10,880 nucleotides of DNA from Prevotellaceae bacterium. Its GTDB lineage: Bacteria > Bacteroidota > Bacteroidia > Bacteroidales > UBA932. Below, piece by piece: positions 5,273 through 10,880 of the stretch. The number at the start of each line of letters is the position of its first letter. Positions within the stretch are counted from its first letter, which is position 1. The position numbers and the translations under genes were made by a program. The stretch lies in contig JAITKG010000162.1 in the NCBI GenBank assembly GCA_031278495.1, positions 1 to 10,880 of the forward strand. Reading direction: 5' to 3'. The notes below the pieces were generated by a model, which was not told the origin of the DNA, ran no database searches, and saw nothing but the letters and a program-made list of their open reading frames with translations.

Positions 5273-7915
5273 TTGAAGACAGTATATTCATATTTTTTTG
5301 TTATTTTATTTTTGCTACCTTTCCCGGTTAGCGGCTTTTATGATTATGCCTGCGACACGATAGCTCCAACGCAGGACACGCTGCTATCCGATACCCTTTC
5401 TACGGTTGTCGATTCGTTGCCGCCGGTTGCCGATTCCCTTTCCAAAAAGGAAGGATCGCTGGGCGACCCGGTATTCAGCGATGCGAAAGATTCCATTGTC
5501 TATGATTTTACAGGGAAGGAACGGATGATTTATTACTATGGCGATGTAGCGGTAAAAAGCGGCGATACGGAAATAAAAGCCGATTACATGGCTTACAATT
5601 TTGAAACGCGTATTGTTTTTGCAGCGGGCAGGCAGGATTCCACCGGGAAATGGGTAGGCACTCCCGTGATGAAAGAAAGCGGGAAAGAGTATGCCATGCG
5701 AACGATGTATTATAATTTTTCATCGGGCAAGGCAAGGATAAATGAAGTCCTCACGCAGGAAGGCGACGCTTACCTGCATGGGACGGTCATTAAGAAAATG
5801 CCGGATAATGCTATCAATGTAGCGCACGGGAAATATACCGTTTGCGATGCGCCCCATCCGCATTTTTTCCTGAAACTGTCGCGTGCACGGATAACGCCGG
5901 AACCGAACAGCCAAACGGTTTTCGGTCCTGCCTATTTAGTTATCGAAGATGTGCCGACGCCCCTGTTCCTTCCTTTCGGGTTTATCCCGAAACGCAACGA
6001 CCGGAGCGGCGGGTTTCTTTTTCCCTCTTTCGGCGAAGAAGCGGCGCGCGGGTTTTATGTAACCGGCATCGGCTGGTATTTTGTCTTCGGCGAATATTTC
6101 GATTTGGCGCTCACGGCAGATTATTTTACGTTGGGGACATACGGTTTTCAGGCGGTGTCGCGCTACAAAAAAATGTACAAATTTGACGGGTCTTTTAATT
6201 TGCAATGGCGGGAAAATGTATCGGGGCTGCAAGGCTCGTCCGATTACAGTTCGAGCCGTGAATTTTCTATCAACTGGCGGCATCAACAAGACCAGAAAGC
6301 CAATCCCAACATGTCGTTCGGCGCAAGCGTTTTGTTCATGACCTCCTCCTACCGGCAACACAACAGCCAGGCGAACCCGCAAATGGCGTTGCAATCAACG
6401 GCGAGTTCAAGTATCTCGTTCCGCAAATCATGGGAAGGCTCGCCGTTCAACCTTTCGATAAACCTGACGCACAGCCAGAATATGCAAGACAGTTCGTATG
6501 TCCTGACGTTGCCTAATTTTACTTTTACCATGAACACTATTTACCCGTTCAAGCGGAAGAACGCTACGGGAAAAGAGCGTTTTTACGAACGTTTTGCATT
6601 GGGCTATTCGACTACGTTCGACAATAAAATCCGGTTTAAAGAATCGGAATGGGGAAGTCCCGACTTTTGGAAAAAACTGGAGAATGGCATGAAACATAAT
6701 TTCAATATCCAGCTCCCGTCGTTCAATGTATTAAACCATATCCAGCTTGCCCCCAGCGTTACTTACGGGATGACGATGTTTTTCCAGCATACCGCCAAGA
6801 CGTATAACGATTCGACAAAAATGGTGGAAGATGTAAAAAGCAACGCTTTTTCAGCGCTTCATTTCAGCCATGACCTCAGTTTTGGTATTTCGGCAAGCAC
6901 CCGCCTGTACGGCACTTTTATGTTCGGGCGTAACGCATTTATACAGGCTTTCCGCCACATGATATCGCCGAGCATCAGCGCATCGTTCCGTCCCGATTTG
7001 GTTACGTGGGGCTGGAACAGGGGATATAAAACCTACCGGAGGGACAGTACCGATGTGGAATATTATTCCTATACCGGCGTTTACTCGCCAGCCGGCAGGG
7101 GACGTTCAGCGGGGCTCAGTTTCTCGCTGAGCAATAATCTTGAAATGAAAATACGTAATAAAAAAGATACAGCCAACGGCGGCTCCACCAAAGTGAAATT
7201 GATTGAAAACCTCAGCATGAGCAGCAGTTATAATTTTTTGGCGGATTCCATGAAACTTTCAAACATCAGCCTGTCGCTAAATACAAATATCGCCGGGAAA
7301 GTAGCCTTGAATGCCAATGCTTCTTTCGACCCGTATGCTGTGGACATCAATCGTGGCGGTCAGCGAACAGGCAAGTATGCCGTAAGCGCGGGGCAGGGAC
7401 TTGCACGGTTGATAACTTTTGGTTTCTCTTTCGGCTACCAGTTCAAGGGCGGTGAAAACGGATTCAAGAATAATGCGCCATCGCTGGACGGTATCCCGCA
7501 TTATCATCCCGAAACTGGCGAATACCTCTATACCGAATACCAGTTCTACCAGGACTTCAAAGCGCCCTGGTCGCTGGGGTTTAACTATTCGTTTAACTAT
7601 AATACCAGCTACACGCAAAACAGTGTTTCGGGCATAGGAATAAAACAGGATAATTACATACAGTCGCTGGGATTGAACGGGCAGGTGAAATTGACGGAAG
7701 CGATGAACGTATCGGTAGCTTCGGGGTTTGATTTCAAAAACCTGAAATTGACGGTAACCACCTTTAATATCCATTATGATTTGCACTGTTTTGAATTTGC
7801 CGTTTCCTGGACGCCTTTCGGAAGTTACCGGAGCTGGAATTTTCATTTCAACGCCAAATCGTCCATGTTAGCCGATTTGCTGAAATACGAGAAGCACGCC
7901 AGCTATGTATATTGA
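5273..7915 (+). CDS. lptD: LPS-assembly outer-membrane protein LptD
   Basis: The protein has 880 residues. It has an N-terminal signal peptide (about 1-21), a Thr/Ser/Asp-rich lead (25-70), a periplasmic OstA/LptA-like domain (about 78-205, with YYGDVAVKSGDTEIKADYM and a Cys191 in YTVCDAPHPHFFLKL), and then a large C-terminal beta-barrel rich in alternating aromatic residues that ends in Tyr. FGPAYLVIEDVPTPLFLPFG and RSGGFLFPSFGE are the conserved junction of LptD proteins. It forms the outer-membrane pore, with LptE, that inserts lipopolysaccharide into the outer leaflet. The first possible start is TTG at 5273: a stop (TAA, 5264-5266) lies just upstream and the next in-frame ATG is past residue 80, inside the OstA domain. 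The small gene downstream begins after 12 bp and is probably cotranscribed. Confidence 0.95.
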   Translation: MKTVYSYFFVILFLLPFPVSGFYDYACDTIAPTQDTLLSDTLSTVVDSLPPVADSLSKKEGSLGDPVFSDAKDSIVYDFTGKERMIYYYGDVAVKSGDTEIKADYMAYNFETRIVFAAGRQDSTGKWVGTPVMKESGKEYAMRTMYYNFSSGKARINEVLTQEGDAYLHGTVIKKMPDNAINVAHGKYTVCDAPHPHFFLKLSRARITPEPNSQTVFGPAYLVIEDVPTPLFLPFGFIPKRNDRSGGFLFPSFGEEAARGFYVTGIGWYFVFGEYFDLALTADYFTLGTYGFQAVSRYKKMYKFDGSFNLQWRENVSGLQGSSDYSSSREFSINWRHQQDQKANPNMSFGASVLFMTSSYRQHNSQANPQMALQSTASSSISFRKSWEGSPFNLSINLTHSQNMQDSSYVLTLPNFTFTMNTIYPFKRKNATGKERFYERFALGYSTTFDNKIRFKESEWGSPDFWKKLENGMKHNFNIQLPSFNVLNHIQLAPSVTYGMTMFFQHTAKTYNDSTKMVEDVKSNAFSALHFSHDLSFGISASTRLYGTFMFGRNAFIQAFRHMISPSISASFRPDLVTWGWNRGYKTYRRDSTDVEYYSYTGVYSPAGRGRSAGLSFSLSNNLEMKIRNKKDTANGGSTKVKLIENLSMSSSYNFLADSMKLSNISLSLNTNIAGKVALNANASFDPYAVDINRGGQRTGKYAVSAGQGLARLITFGFSFGYQFKGGENGFKNNAPSLDGIPHYHPETGEYLYTEYQFYQDFKAPWSLGFNYSFNYNTSYTQNSVSGIGIKQDNYIQSLGLNGQVKLTEAMNVSVASGFDFKNLKLTVTTFNIHYDLHCFEFAVSWTPFGSYRSWNFHFNAKSSMLADLLKYEKHASYVY

Positions 7916-7927
7916 TACCATAAAATC

Positions 7928-8374
7928 ATGAGCAAACGCCCGCTATTATTATTGTTACTCTTGGTTGCCACGCCCGCCTTAGCGCATTGCGCGCCGCAGG
8001 ATACGGCGGCGGTGGCGAAGCCGGCGTTACCGCTTTATTTCATGCCGCTTTACCGTAGCATGATTACAAAACCGGTTCAATTAAACTTTCCCATTGACCC
8101 TTTACTTGCAAACGATGCGCATAACGATGCGCTTTCGCAACGCAACCTGCTTTCCGTCCGCAGTATGGAACAGCAAATAATCGGAAGGTTGAGGGAAGAA
8201 CGCCGGCTAATGCAAATAAATGCCGGCGTCGCTGCAGCGGTGGGCATTTTCTTTTGGGGTGCGCTGGTAGAAGAAAATGTGCGGGGCTACATCAATTACC
8301 GGAATGAACAGCGCAACCAGCCGCCGCCGCCGCCAGCCACGCCGCCGCGCCCGCCGGAACCGCGAAGACCGTAG
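7928..8374 (+). CDS. Small exported or membrane-anchored protein with proline-rich tail, unknown function
   Basis: This 148-residue protein belongs to no family I recognise. It has a clear signal peptide (basic SKR, eight consecutive leucines broken only at the end, then VATPALA at 13-19). A polar region follows, with a helical stretch (about 68-95) rich in Arg, Glu and Gln. A hydrophobic segment at about 97-115 (GVAAAVGIFFWGALV) is likely membrane-spanning. The tail from about 130 on is mostly proline and arginine, with a run of six prolines. A Cys at 21 follows His, so it does not form a lipobox. It starts 12 bp after lptD and shares its direction, which suggests a role in or near envelope biogenesis, but that is only context. 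The start ATG is well placed. The GC-rich proline tail runs up to the edge of the repeat field. Confidence 0.75.
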   Translation: MSKRPLLLLLLLVATPALAHCAPQDTAAVAKPALPLYFMPLYRSMITKPVQLNFPIDPLLANDAHNDALSQRNLLSVRSMEQQIIGRLREERRLMQINAGVAAAVGIFFWGALVEENVRGYINYRNEQRNQPPPPPATPPRPPEPRRP

Positions 8375-8382
8375 GAATTTCA

Positions 8383-8411
8383 GGATTTACGGATTTACAG
8401 ATTTACAGATT
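8383..8411. repeat. Tandem 8-bp repeat, unit (g/a)GATTTAC, 3.6 copies
   Basis: The copies are GGATTTAC, GGATTTAC, AGATTTAC and a partial AGATT. It begins 9 bp after the stop codon of the proline-rich protein and marks the left border of the repeat field. Confidence 0.85.
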
Positions 8412-8417
8412 GGGCTG

Positions 8418-8577
8418 GCGCAGGCTAATGTGAAGATGTGGAGATGTGAAGAGTTGGCCGGCGCGGCAGCCACTTTCAACTATCAACTTTCAAACTGCGC
8501 CGTTCACCGCACCAGTCAAATCTTCACATCAGCCCGCCGCGCAGCCCAATTAGTCACATTAGCACATTAGCCCGCGC
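8418..8577. repeat. 160-bp imperfect palindrome
   Basis: The outer arms are 8418-8440 and 8555-8577, 23 bases each with 4 mismatches, both built on GGCTAATGTG. A second pair of arms nests inside: GATGTGAAGA from 8443 with its complement ending at 8530. The left side contains three tandem 8-mers ATGTG(A/G)AG (8428-8451) and the right side two CACATTAG (8555-8570), so the palindrome and the tandem repeats use the same units. The centre holds ACTTTCAACT-type words (8472-8495), which are the complement of the GTTGAAA unit. Confidence 0.7.
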
Positions 8578-8647
8578 AGTTGAAAGTTGAAAGTTAAGAG
8601 TTAAAAGTTGCCGGCGCCAGCCAACTCTCAACTTTCAACTTTCAACT
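8578..8647. repeat. GTTGAAA-type tandem repeat with inverted copy
   Basis: The left arm 8578-8610 carries repeated AGTTGAAA-like units. The right arm 8622-8647 is their complement (CAACTTT units), separated by the GC-rich 11 bases at 8611-8621. The arms match apart from a 7-base insertion and one mismatch. The right arm is also part of the larger palindrome at 8621-8888, so the two foldings exclude each other. Confidence 0.75.
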
Positions 8648-8888
8648 AAACAAAGCGCCCTTAGTAGCCACAAAGGAAATATACGCACCCCATACCCTTA
8701 TTCCCTTATTATGCCGGCGGCATTTGGCGACAGGACGCCACAGCCGCCGCAAGGTCGCGAAGATAACTGGTATGGATTAATCAATGTTCGCGTTTTGCAT
8801 CGCAATAAGGGAATAAGGGGGGGTTTTTACTGTCGTTTCTGCTACTGAGGGAGCTTTTTTTAGTTGAAAGTTGAAAGTTGAAAGTTGG
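8621..8888. repeat. 268-bp palindromic element with 48-bp terminal arms
   Basis: The arms at 8621-8668 and 8841-8888 are complements over 48 bases with only 4 mismatches and no gaps. They consist of the CAACTTT repeat, an A-rich spacer and CCCTTAGTAGC-like unique sequence, so the match is not only low complexity. A second exact 16-bp pair lies inside at 8695-8710 and 8804-8819 (two CCCTTATT units each). The central 93 bp contains a small CGCGAA/TTCGCG pair (8756-8761, 8787-8792). No transposase or target duplication is evident. It may be a miniature inverted-repeat or foldback element, or a giant 3' UTR hairpin. Confidence 0.8.
8863..8887. repeat. Tandem 7-bp repeat, unit GTTGAAA, 3.6 copies
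   Basis: Three perfect GTTGAAA units and a partial GTTG. This is the plus-oriented copy of the repeat that appears inverted at 8622-8647, and it forms the outer end of the right arm of the 268-bp palindrome. Confidence 0.85.
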
Positions 8889-8902
8889 GTGCTAAAAGAA
8901 CA

Positions 8903-8934
8903 GCCGGTGCAGCAATGCGCCGGCGGTTTTTTTT
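8903..8934 (+). terminator. Rho-independent terminator
   Basis: GCCGGTGC (8903-8910) pairs with GCGCCGGC (8917-8924) over 8 bp with one G:U pair and a 6-base loop. GG and eight T follow (8927-8934). It would end a transcript coming from lptD and the small downstream gene, making the repeat field part of a 3' UTR of more than 500 bases. Confidence 0.75.
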
Positions 8935-8935
8935 A

Positions 8936-8967
8936 AAATCTTTAAATCTTTAAATTTTGAAATCTTT
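8936..8967. repeat. Tandem 8-bp repeat, unit AAATCTTT, four copies
   Basis: Units at 8936, 8944 and 8960 are perfect AAATCTTT; the one at 8952 is AAATTTTG. It lies just past the terminator and closes the repeat field on the right. Confidence 0.8.
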
Positions 8968-9047
8968 AAATACCGTTGAAAAAAGGGCAAGCCAGCCCGT
9001 CTTGTAGCCCGGCGGTATTGGTTGGTTGAATCTGCTACCAAATGCTA

Positions 9048-9078
9048 TTGGTTATTTTAATAAAATTGAATACCTTTG
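9048..9078 (+). promoter_or_regulatory. Promoter of the symporter gene
   Basis: TTG (9048-9050), 20 bp, then TACCTTTG (9071-9078): a full match to the Bacteroidota -33/-7 promoter pattern. Transcription should start near 9084, about 20 bp before the ATG at 9105. This is the best promoter in the window. Confidence 0.75.
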
Positions 9079-9104
9079 CAACATCAATTTTTTACCTTTA
9101 ATAA

Positions 9105-10559
9105 ATGAATCCTCTTTTTATCTTATTGACTATTGTCGCTTATTTTGCCGCCCTGTTCGGCATTTCGTGGCTTACGAGCCGCAAAGCCGATAACCAAAGT
9201 TTCTTTGTCGGCAATCGAAAATCTTCGTGGTATGTAGTCGCTTTTGCGATGATTGGCTCGGCGATATCGGGCGTAACGTTCGTGTCGGTGCCGGGCATGG
9301 TGGCGGGCAACAGTTTTGCCTACCTGCAAATGGCGTTAGGTTTTGTTGCCGGGCAATTTATTATTGCCTTTGTGCTCATCCCGCTGTTCTATAAAATGAA
9401 CTTAACGTCGATTTATGAATACCTGTCCAACCGTTTCGGGATAGCGTCCTACAAAACGGGGGCATGGTTTTTCTTTATCTCCAAAATGCTGGGGGCGGCG
9501 GTGCGCCTGTATCTGGTATGTTTCGTGCTGCAATCGCTGGTGTTCGAGCCTTTCCACCTGCCGTTCCTGCTGAATGTGGCGGTATCTATGGCTTTGACGT
9601 GGTTATATACTTACAGGGGCGGCGTGAAAACGCTGATATGGACGGACTCGTTCAAGACCTTGTGCCTGATTGTATCGGTGGTGATGTGTATTTATTATAT
9701 CGCATCCGGGCTGGGCTTCAATTTCGGCGAAATGTGGGCGGCTATCAATGCGCATGACTATTCGCAGATTTTCTTCTTTGATGATATCAACGATAAACGG
9801 TATTTCTTCAAACAGTTCCTCGCAGGCGCATTCACGGTGATTGCCATGACTGGCCTTGACCAGGACTTTATGCAAAAGCACTTGAGTTGCAAAAACCCGA
9901 AAGACTCGCAGAAAAATATTATCACCAGCGGACTGCTGCAATTCGGGGTCATCTACCTGTTTTTGTTGCTGGGCGTACTGTTATATATATTTGCGGCAAG
10001 TAACCACGTGGCTGTTCCCGAGCAGAGCGACGACCTGTTCCCGTTACTGGCTACGGGCAGTTATTTCCCGGTGGTGGTCGGCGTCCTGTTTATCGTTGGG
10101 CTGATTGCGGCGGCATATGCGGCGGCGGGTTCGGCGCTGACTTCGCTGACGACCTCGTTTACGGTGGATATACTCCAAAGCGCCAAACAGGGAACGGAAG
10201 CGCAAATAGCCAGCCGGCGGAAAAAAGTACACGTCGGCATGGCAGTGTTGATGGGCATCGTGATAGTGGTGATAAACCTGTTGAATAATACGTCGGTCAT
10301 CAATGCCGTGTATGTGCTGGCAAGCTATACGTATGGTCCGATACTCGGGATGTTTGCCTTCGGCATATTTACCAAATGGACGGTAAAAGATAAATACCTG
10401 CCTTTGGTTGCCCTGCTTTCGCCGGCGCTCTGCCTGCTCATCGACCTGAACTCCGAAACATGGCTCAACGGTTATAAATTCAGTTACGAACTGCTCATTA
10501 TGAATGCCGCCTTTACGTTCATCGGGCTACTGTGCCTGATAAAAAGCCAGAAGTCATAA
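9105..10559 (+). CDS. Sodium:solute symporter (SSS family)
   Basis: The 484-residue inner-membrane protein has about 13 hydrophobic segments and the features of the SSS family, which couples uptake of a sugar, amino acid, vitamin or organic acid to sodium entry. FFVGNRKSSWYVVAFAMIGSAISGVTFVSVPG (about 33-64, shown here in part as GSAISGVTFVSVPG) is the typical TM1 region. The family's TDxxK-like loop appears as IWTDSFKT at 178-185. GLDQDFMQKHL at 250-260 and AAAGSALTSLTTSF at 339-352 (with the Ser/Thr residues of the TM8 sodium site) are also as expected. Length is normal and the frame is intact. The substrate cannot be read from the sequence and no catabolic neighbour is present. The gene has its own promoter and no terminator is seen before the next gene. 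Confidence 0.92.
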   Translation: MNPLFILLTIVAYFAALFGISWLTSRKADNQSFFVGNRKSSWYVVAFAMIGSAISGVTFVSVPGMVAGNSFAYLQMALGFVAGQFIIAFVLIPLFYKMNLTSIYEYLSNRFGIASYKTGAWFFFISKMLGAAVRLYLVCFVLQSLVFEPFHLPFLLNVAVSMALTWLYTYRGGVKTLIWTDSFKTLCLIVSVVMCIYYIASGLGFNFGEMWAAINAHDYSQIFFFDDINDKRYFFKQFLAGAFTVIAMTGLDQDFMQKHLSCKNPKDSQKNIITSGLLQFGVIYLFLLLGVLLYIFAASNHVAVPEQSDDLFPLLATGSYFPVVVGVLFIVGLIAAAYAAAGSALTSLTTSFTVDILQSAKQGTEAQIASRRKKVHVGMAVLMGIVIVVINLLNNTSVINAVYVLASYTYGPILGMFAFGIFTKWTVKDKYLPLVALLSPALCLLIDLNSETWLNGYKFSYELLIMNAAFTFIGLLCLIKSQKS

Positions 10560-10578
10560 TTCATAATTTGTAAGTCGT

Positions 10579-10812
10579 ATGCAACAGAAAATAGATAAGA
10601 CCATCAGTGATAAAATAAGTTTTATTGCTTTTATCATACCTGAATTTGCGGATGCTTACAAAATGAACATTCAGGAAGCATACAAATATTTGAAGAAGTA
10701 TGGGGGACTGCAATTCCTTCATGAACATTGGTGGGCATTGCATACCGATAATCCGTTTTGGACGGTGAGGGATTTATACGATGTTTGTTATGAAAATGGG
10801 GGGCAACGGTAA
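10579..10812 (+). CDS. DUF3791 family protein
   Basis: This 77-residue protein matches the DUF3791 pattern as I know it: an N-terminal helix (ISFIAFIIPEFADAYKM), then EAYKYLKKYGGLQFLHEHW, LHTDNP, and VRDLYDVCYENGG at the C-terminus. No signal peptide or membrane segment is seen, so it should be cytoplasmic. The family's function is not established. Members typically stand beside DUF3990 genes, as here: its TAA stop overlaps the next ATG by one base (TAATG). It starts 19 bp after the symporter stop without a clear promoter. Its composition is visibly more AT-rich than the symporter, which fits acquisition as part of an accessory module. It may act as the partner or antitoxin of the downstream protein, but that is inference. 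Confidence 0.82.
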   Translation: MQQKIDKTISDKISFIAFIIPEFADAYKMNIQEAYKYLKKYGGLQFLHEHWWALHTDNPFWTVRDLYDVCYENGGQR

Positions 10813-10880
10813 TGCAGGTTTATCATGGAAGCTATACGGAAATTATACGGATTGACCTGATCAAAAGTTTATCCAATAAA
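10812..10880 (+). CDS. DUF3990 family protein, first 23 codons only
   Basis: The frame opens at the ATG overlapping the DUF3791 stop and stays open to the window edge. The 23 residues begin MQVYHGSYTEI and continue IRIDL, which is the usual start of DUF3990 proteins (a short strand with YHGS, then an acidic IDL motif). From memory DUF3990 belongs to the ADP-ribosyltransferase-like superfamily, where a YHG-type first strand contributes to NAD binding. The catalytic remainder lies beyond the window. The one-base overlap implies translational coupling with DUF3791. A G-rich stretch just upstream (GGGGGG near 10799) could act as a ribosome binding site. Confidence 0.7.
   Translation, partial: MQVYHGSYTEIIRIDLIKSLSNK

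Larger units (their letters stand above)
8375..9104. other. Gene-free repeat field between the lptD operon and the symporter
   Basis: About 730 bp without a convincing gene. The stretch is made of short tandem repeats (7-8-bp units) alternating with GC-rich words such as CCGGCGC and GCCGGCGG, and is folded into two large imperfect palindromes at 8418-8577 and 8621-8888. A terminator lies at 8903-8934 and the symporter promoter at 9048-9078. The plus-strand frame at 8277-8570 only overlaps the small gene and reads through repeats, so it is not taken as a gene. Confidence 0.8.

Noticed and set aside
7277..7846. 189-residue minus-strand frame inside lptD
   Set aside because: Antisense to a continuous beta-barrel coding region; no domain and no promoter.
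7928..7990. Lipoprotein signal in the small protein after lptD
   Set aside because: The Cys at position 21 is preceded by His where a lipobox needs Gly, Ala or Ser.
8277..8570. 97-residue plus-strand frame overlapping the proline-rich gene
   Set aside because: It arises from GC-rich proline codons read in another frame and then runs through the repeat field.
8383..8967. CRISPR array
   Set aside because: The units are 7-8 bp and tandem, without 25-40-bp repeats separated by unique spacers, and there are no cas genes.

Overview
The window looks like a chromosomal segment of a Bacteroidota bacterium, most likely of the order Bacteroidales. The evidence is protein similarity (a ParE-type topoisomerase, DnaA, an MCE/MlaD protein, a large LptD and a DUF3791/DUF3990 pair, all in Bacteroidales-like form), several promoters of the Bacteroidota TTG-N20-TAnnTTTG type, and AT-rich intergenic DNA with weak Shine-Dalgarno sequences. 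Genus and species cannot be called.

Layout. Bases 1-724 (minus strand) hold the N-terminal part of a type IIA topoisomerase B subunit (parE-like), cut by the window edge. Bases 725-1457 hold no convincing gene. They contain a 116-bp imperfect hairpin, a 12-bp inverted repeat that crosses it in a pseudoknot arrangement, another structured stem, and a bidirectional terminator just past dnaA. Bases 1458-5182 are a minus-strand block read as amidase, then mlaD-like MCE protein, then dnaA. The amidase and MCE genes are 6 bp apart. dnaA sits behind a 194-bp AT-rich spacer that may carry its own promoter. At 5222-5248 two face-to-face -7 elements separate this block from a rightward lptD (5273-7915, TTG start), followed 12 bp later by a small exported or membrane-anchored protein with a proline-rich tail.

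Bases 8375-9104 are gene-free and unusual. Several families of 7-8-bp tandem repeats are arranged into two large imperfect palindromes (8418-8577 and 8621-8888), followed by a rho-independent terminator (8903-8934). A good Bacteroidota promoter (9048-9078) then drives a sodium:solute symporter (9105-10559). The last 300 bases hold a DUF3791 gene and the first 23 codons of a DUF3990 gene joined by a TAATG stop/start overlap. This pair resembles a toxin-antitoxin-like accessory module.

Functionally, the core of the window combines replication genes (topoisomerase subunit, DnaA) with outer-envelope maintenance: peptidoglycan amidase, an MCE lipid-transport subunit and the outer-membrane LPS-insertion protein LptD. 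The accessory part (repeat field, DUF3791/DUF3990 pair) lies on the right. The features most worth a second look are the palindromic repeat field, the structured region between parE and dnaA, and the truncated DUF3791/DUF3990 pair.
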